From Siphlonurus alternatus (Eukaryota > Arthropoda > Insecta > Ephemeroptera > Siphlonuridae): a stretch of 64,000 nt of DNA. The position numbers and the translations under genes were made by a program. Below are positions 60,570-64,000 of the stretch, piece by piece. The stretch spans positions 35,497,351 through 35,561,350 of the forward strand of contig OX463782.1 in NCBI GenBank assembly GCA_949825025.1, given 5' to 3'. The notes below the pieces were generated by a model that was given only the letters and a program-made list of their open reading frames with translations, ran no database searches and was not told where the DNA came from. Each line of letters opens with the position of its first letter. Positions within the stretch are counted from its first letter, which is position 1.

Positions 60570-61550
60570 ACTTTGGGCTTGGTTTGCTAGCCCAAAATAG
60601 CATTGCTAGCTCAAAATTACTTTCCTTCAAGTATCAGTTTGGGCTAGCTGCGAAGCCCAGAGTACCTCAAACTGGCTTTAAAGTGTTATTGAGCTATCTG
60701 AACTCAAGTTTGCTTATAAGCAAAGTAGCCCACGATTGTCGAATAATGCTTCAGGCTTTATTTAGACCAAACATGCTCATTTAAGCCTCCAGCTCAGATT
60801 GGAATTTTGTTGCTTAAAATAGACCAGATTTGTGACCAAGCAATTTTAACCCAATTAAGACCAAACAAGCTTGAAACAAATTTAAGCTAGCTGTTGACCG
60901 TTTTAGCCCAAAATGGCTCCTAATATCCCCAGGGTGTCAGTAAGCTTGTTATTGGCCAAAAAAGCTCAATTAAGCCCAAGCTCAACCTAGCTTCATGTAG
61001 CTGTATATTGACCAATCCAGCTAAAATAAATCTGAGCACCCTGTAGACCATTTCTGCCCAAAATAGCCATGAATGAATTCCTTGCCTCGGCCAGCACAGA
61101 GTGAGCCAAAAATGCTTAAAATGGCACTCTTCAGCCCAAACATGCCCTTTTTTACTCTGAATGTATTCATGTGCTTGACCAAGCCCAAAATGGACCAAAA
61201 AAGCTTAAAATGGCACTCAGTAGCCCAAACATACCCCTTTTTACTCTGAATGTATTCCTCAGGTTGGCTCAGTTCAAAATAGCCCAAAATAGCTTAAAAT
61301 GGATTTTTTTTGCCCAAAGATGTTTTTTCCCTCCCTGAATGTACTGCATTGGTTGAGGTAGCCCAAAATGAACCAAAACAGCTTAAAATGGACCTCTGTT
61401 GTCCAAAGATGTTTTTTCCCTCCCTGAATGTACTGCATTGGTTAGGTAGCCCAAAATGAACCAAAACAGCTTAAAATGGACCTCTTTTGCCCAAAGATGT
61501 GCCGATTAACCCTGAATGTACTGCATTGGTAAAAGTATTATAGCTCTACC
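60570..61550. repeat. AGCCCAAAATGG repeat region, unit B
   Basis: Counterpart of 14430-15410 with the same unit structure. Slightly diverged by single substitutions. Confidence 0.75.
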
Positions 61551-63236
61551 TTAACAAAACATTTTACATTTTAATTGTTTAAGTTTCTGTAAAGACAAGA
61601 CAGAAGTGATGATATTTGGCAACTATAGTACAGATACTACCGATATATATAGTGACGAGGCAAAAAGCAAAAAAAAAAAAAAAACAATAAAAAAAAAAGT
61701 AGAACACATTTTGCATCCTTGGGGTTGATGACATTGCCTTTAGTGTACTTTTTTAATTTATAATTGCATTGTGTACAAGAGAAAGCATCAGGATTTATAT
61801 AAATTAAGTACTTCATAATGTCCACTCATGTTAATAAAGAAATACTGTAATGGGAAATTCTGCTACATTTATTTTGATTTTTTTTTTTCCAGATTAAGCA
61901 TTGAATTTAAATGTCCAAATTAAAAAAAATTTCAATTTTCAAAATTGGAGACATGGAAAATTTTAAAAATGTTCCTTCTTTTGAATTTAGCACCAAAACG
62001 TGACGTAGAAACTGCCCAGCAGGTGAATTTTCCTGCAATAAATTTTTATTTTCGATTACAACACTTAAAGTTATTAACTGATATTATAGGGACAAAACTA
62101 TTGATACTAGGGAAGAAAAACCTGCTGATTTCGATTGTGTTACTAAAATTTATTGCCAATTACTCCTTTTCGCTCAAACTATGATATCAGGCAGTTGTTG
62201 TGTGTTATTAACTAAGGAGTTTCTACGTCACAGTTTTCAGGTTTGCGCACAAAAGTTGCATACTTTGCCCATAATTCTAATAATCCCTTCAGAGTCCCCA
62301 AATGTAAATTAAAAAACTTAAAAAGTAAATCAAATTTATTGTTATTATATACCCTATCATAATAAAGTAATTACAATAAAATTTGAGTTGTAAAAAGAGA
62401 ATTCAACATTGTTTGCTTATTATACCAAGTCATATTATAGTATATACATCGATCAATCACAGAAAAAATAAAATATATTATCAAAAACAGAAAAACTTTA
62501 AGGTATAAATATATATATACAGTACAAACATGTTATTACGTAATGTCAAGGGACGTAAAGAAGCGCTGGCGCTGCTGATGCAATGTGATTTCAGGGGAAA
62601 TTTAAACAGTAATTAATGTTCACCGACTCTTAGCCGTCTTAATTAGCAAAAAATCGCGAATTCATTAATTTAAAAATACTATATTTTACTAACACCCTAT
62701 ATATAGATCCGTAGCTATTGTAATATAGCATTCATTTTATTATATGAAAATCTTTCTTGGGAGACGTCTACTTATTAAACATAAAAAAAAAAAAAAAAAA
62801 TCACCACTTAATTGCCTCGAGATTTAATATCGCTGATGCCGCGCGCGTTTCCATATATATGTAAACATATATTATTATGGCACGCACGTTTATATTCTAA
62901 TTATTAATTATAATTTCTTTTACAAAATTGTTTAAAATAATACATGAAAGATATATAATGACATTTGTGCTTGATTCTATATAATATACTAATTAAATAC
63001 GCGCGATATCAGTCGATTTATTTATTGTTTTAATTTTAAAAATCAACAAATTTCAATTGTTGCGCTTTTAGGTTTTAATTTTAAAAATTCAAACAAACTT
63101 TAATTGTTGCTTCTATAGCTCTCAGCTTTTCATTGTTCTTTTGTAATTGATTGGATGAACACGCGCATCGAATATCAAGCTTGAAAAAATATTTTGATAT
63201 CTTAAATTTTCCAATTAAGATTTCTCTATTATCAAG
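61551..63236. other. AT-rich intergenic DNA
   Basis: Counterpart of 15411-17083. No gene seen. A-homopolymers differ in length. Confidence 0.5.
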
Positions 63237-63412
63237 GAATAAGTTGTAATTTGCCTTAATTGGCTAATTAGCTATTACCTTTTAAAAATTAAGAACAAAA
63301 GTGTCACTTGCCTTTATTGGCCGGTGACCTTTTAAATTTTCAAGAATTATAAAAAAGTATCATTTGCCTTAAGTGGCCGGTGAGCTTAAAAATTTTCAAA
63401 GAATAAGATAAG
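63237..63412 (+). repeat. Upstream direct repeats of the coiled-coil gene, unit B
   Basis: Same three diverged ~65-bp units as at 17084-17259. Confidence 0.5.
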
Positions 63413-64000
63413 ATGGATTTAATGAGAAAGACAGCTGCAGAAGCAGCAGAACAAAACTATAATGAGAATCAAGACTGCTTGCAATTACAATCTGATATTG
63501 TTGAACTAACACAAGCAATAAAAGCAAGCAAGAAGAAAAGTGATGAACTCACAAACATCATAAATATGAAGGAAACTTTAATAAATGAGATTGACTTAAA
63601 ATACGTAAATAGTGAAATGTTAACGGAAGTACTGGATGCGACAGATCAATTGACCAAGGAAAAACAGAGGTGCTGTAATCTTGAATCACAACTAAAAGAC
63701 AAAAGTGATAAACTGGCACACTTGTCACATGACAGTGAAGTGAGCATTCAAAATTCACCTTCTGAAGATGATATAACTGTTCATATTCAACGACGAATTC
63801 AATGGCATAAAAAAATATCAAATACCTTGGACAGGGCAATGGCAGCTATGGTAGCCTCATCCAATCAAGTGGCAAATAAAGAAGAAGAATTAAATCAGGA
63901 GAGAGAAAAAAGCCAGAACCTAACCTCCATGAACCATTTTTTAAAGGAAAAACTTTACGAAGCATTAATGATCAGACCTGTTAAGGAGCAGCGTCTGCTG
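63413..64000 (+). CDS. Long coiled-coil protein, unit B copy (cut by window edge)
   Basis: 196 codons are visible, open to the last base. It starts at the same ATG and upstream stop as the gene at 17260. By eye eight substitutions separate the visible part from unit A: two silent (TCA/TCT, AGT/AGC) and six amino-acid changing (Arg to Cys, Gly to Ser, Met to Ile, Ser to Asn, Met to Leu, Val to Ala). No stop or indel. The excess of replacements suggests relaxed constraint in at least one copy, although the frame is kept. Confidence 0.7.
   Translation, partial: MDLMRKTAAEAAEQNYNENQDCLQLQSDIVELTQAIKASKKKSDELTNIINMKETLINEIDLKYVNSEMLTEVLDATDQLTKEKQRCCNLESQLKDKSDKLAHLSHDSEVSIQNSPSEDDITVHIQRRIQWHKKISNTLDRAMAAMVASSNQVANKEEELNQEREKSQNLTSMNHFLKEKLYEALMIRPVKEQRLL

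Larger units (their letters stand above)
20675..64000. repeat. Segmental duplication unit B (right edge outside window)
   Basis: Direct copy of unit A. A 1-2781 matches B 20675-25375, A about 10109-11602 matches B 28745-30076, and A about 11599-17843 matches B 59734-64000. The unit is enlarged by a 29.7-kb LTR element, a 1770-bp TA element and a 282-bp foldback element. A B-specific block (25376-28744) replaces the 7.3-kb A block 2782-10108. Confidence 0.9.

Overview
The window is eukaryotic. It is AT-rich, mostly non-coding, full of transposons, and its coding parts are split by GT-AG introns. A ribosomal protein eS24 exon, an ABCA-type ABC transporter exon, a SINE-like element, hAT, TA-target and TTAA-target elements and a Ty3/gypsy-type Gag together suggest a metazoan, most likely an arthropod and perhaps an insect. 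The species assignment is inference. There are no prokaryotic features.

Layout. The window holds two direct copies of one long segment. Unit A runs from before base 1 to 20674. Unit B starts at 20675, where the sequence of base 1 recurs, and runs past the right edge. The units are near-identical over long stretches but differ by clean insertions that show their target sites. Unit A alone has a Tc1-like foldback element (10293-10465) and a 1994-bp element with 273-bp inverted ends (12048-14041). Unit B alone has a GC-rich foldback element (21879-22160), a 1770-bp TA-target element full of GACTACTT/AAGTAGTC motifs (22311-24080), and a 29.7-kb LTR retroelement complex (30077-59733). One block is not homologous: A 2782-10108 against B 25376-28744.

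Genes. On the minus strand, unit A carries scattered GC-rich coiled-coil exons with a nonsense codon, a 1-nt frameshift and a 17-bp deletion, so I read them as a decayed gene. An ABCA nucleotide-binding-domain exon is present in both units with the same Walker A change (GKT to GKI). Unit B alone has an isolated eS24 exon. On the plus strand both units carry a long coiled-coil gene: 17260-18795 with probable downstream exons, and 63413 to the window edge.

The most striking object is the retroelement in unit B, arranged LTR-internal-LTR-internal-LTR with an exact 13125-bp period, 3.4-kb LTRs, a 4-bp target duplication (CTCA) and a primer-binding site matching the 3' end of animal tRNA-His. Each 9.7-kb internal region encodes only a 291-residue Gag with one CCHC knuckle. 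I see no protease, reverse transcriptase or integrase. The rest is AT-rich and contains a ten-unit, ~150-bp tandem array. Every unit opens with a TTTCCACGGTTCC motif that also occurs in the SINE-like element of the flanking DNA. This looks like a giant non-autonomous, gag-only retrotransposon that is recent and possibly still amplifying.

Unit A 5556-8668 is a nested transposon: a 99-bp-TIR element whose transposase-like gene has lost its centre and was then split by a hAT element with an 8-bp target duplication.
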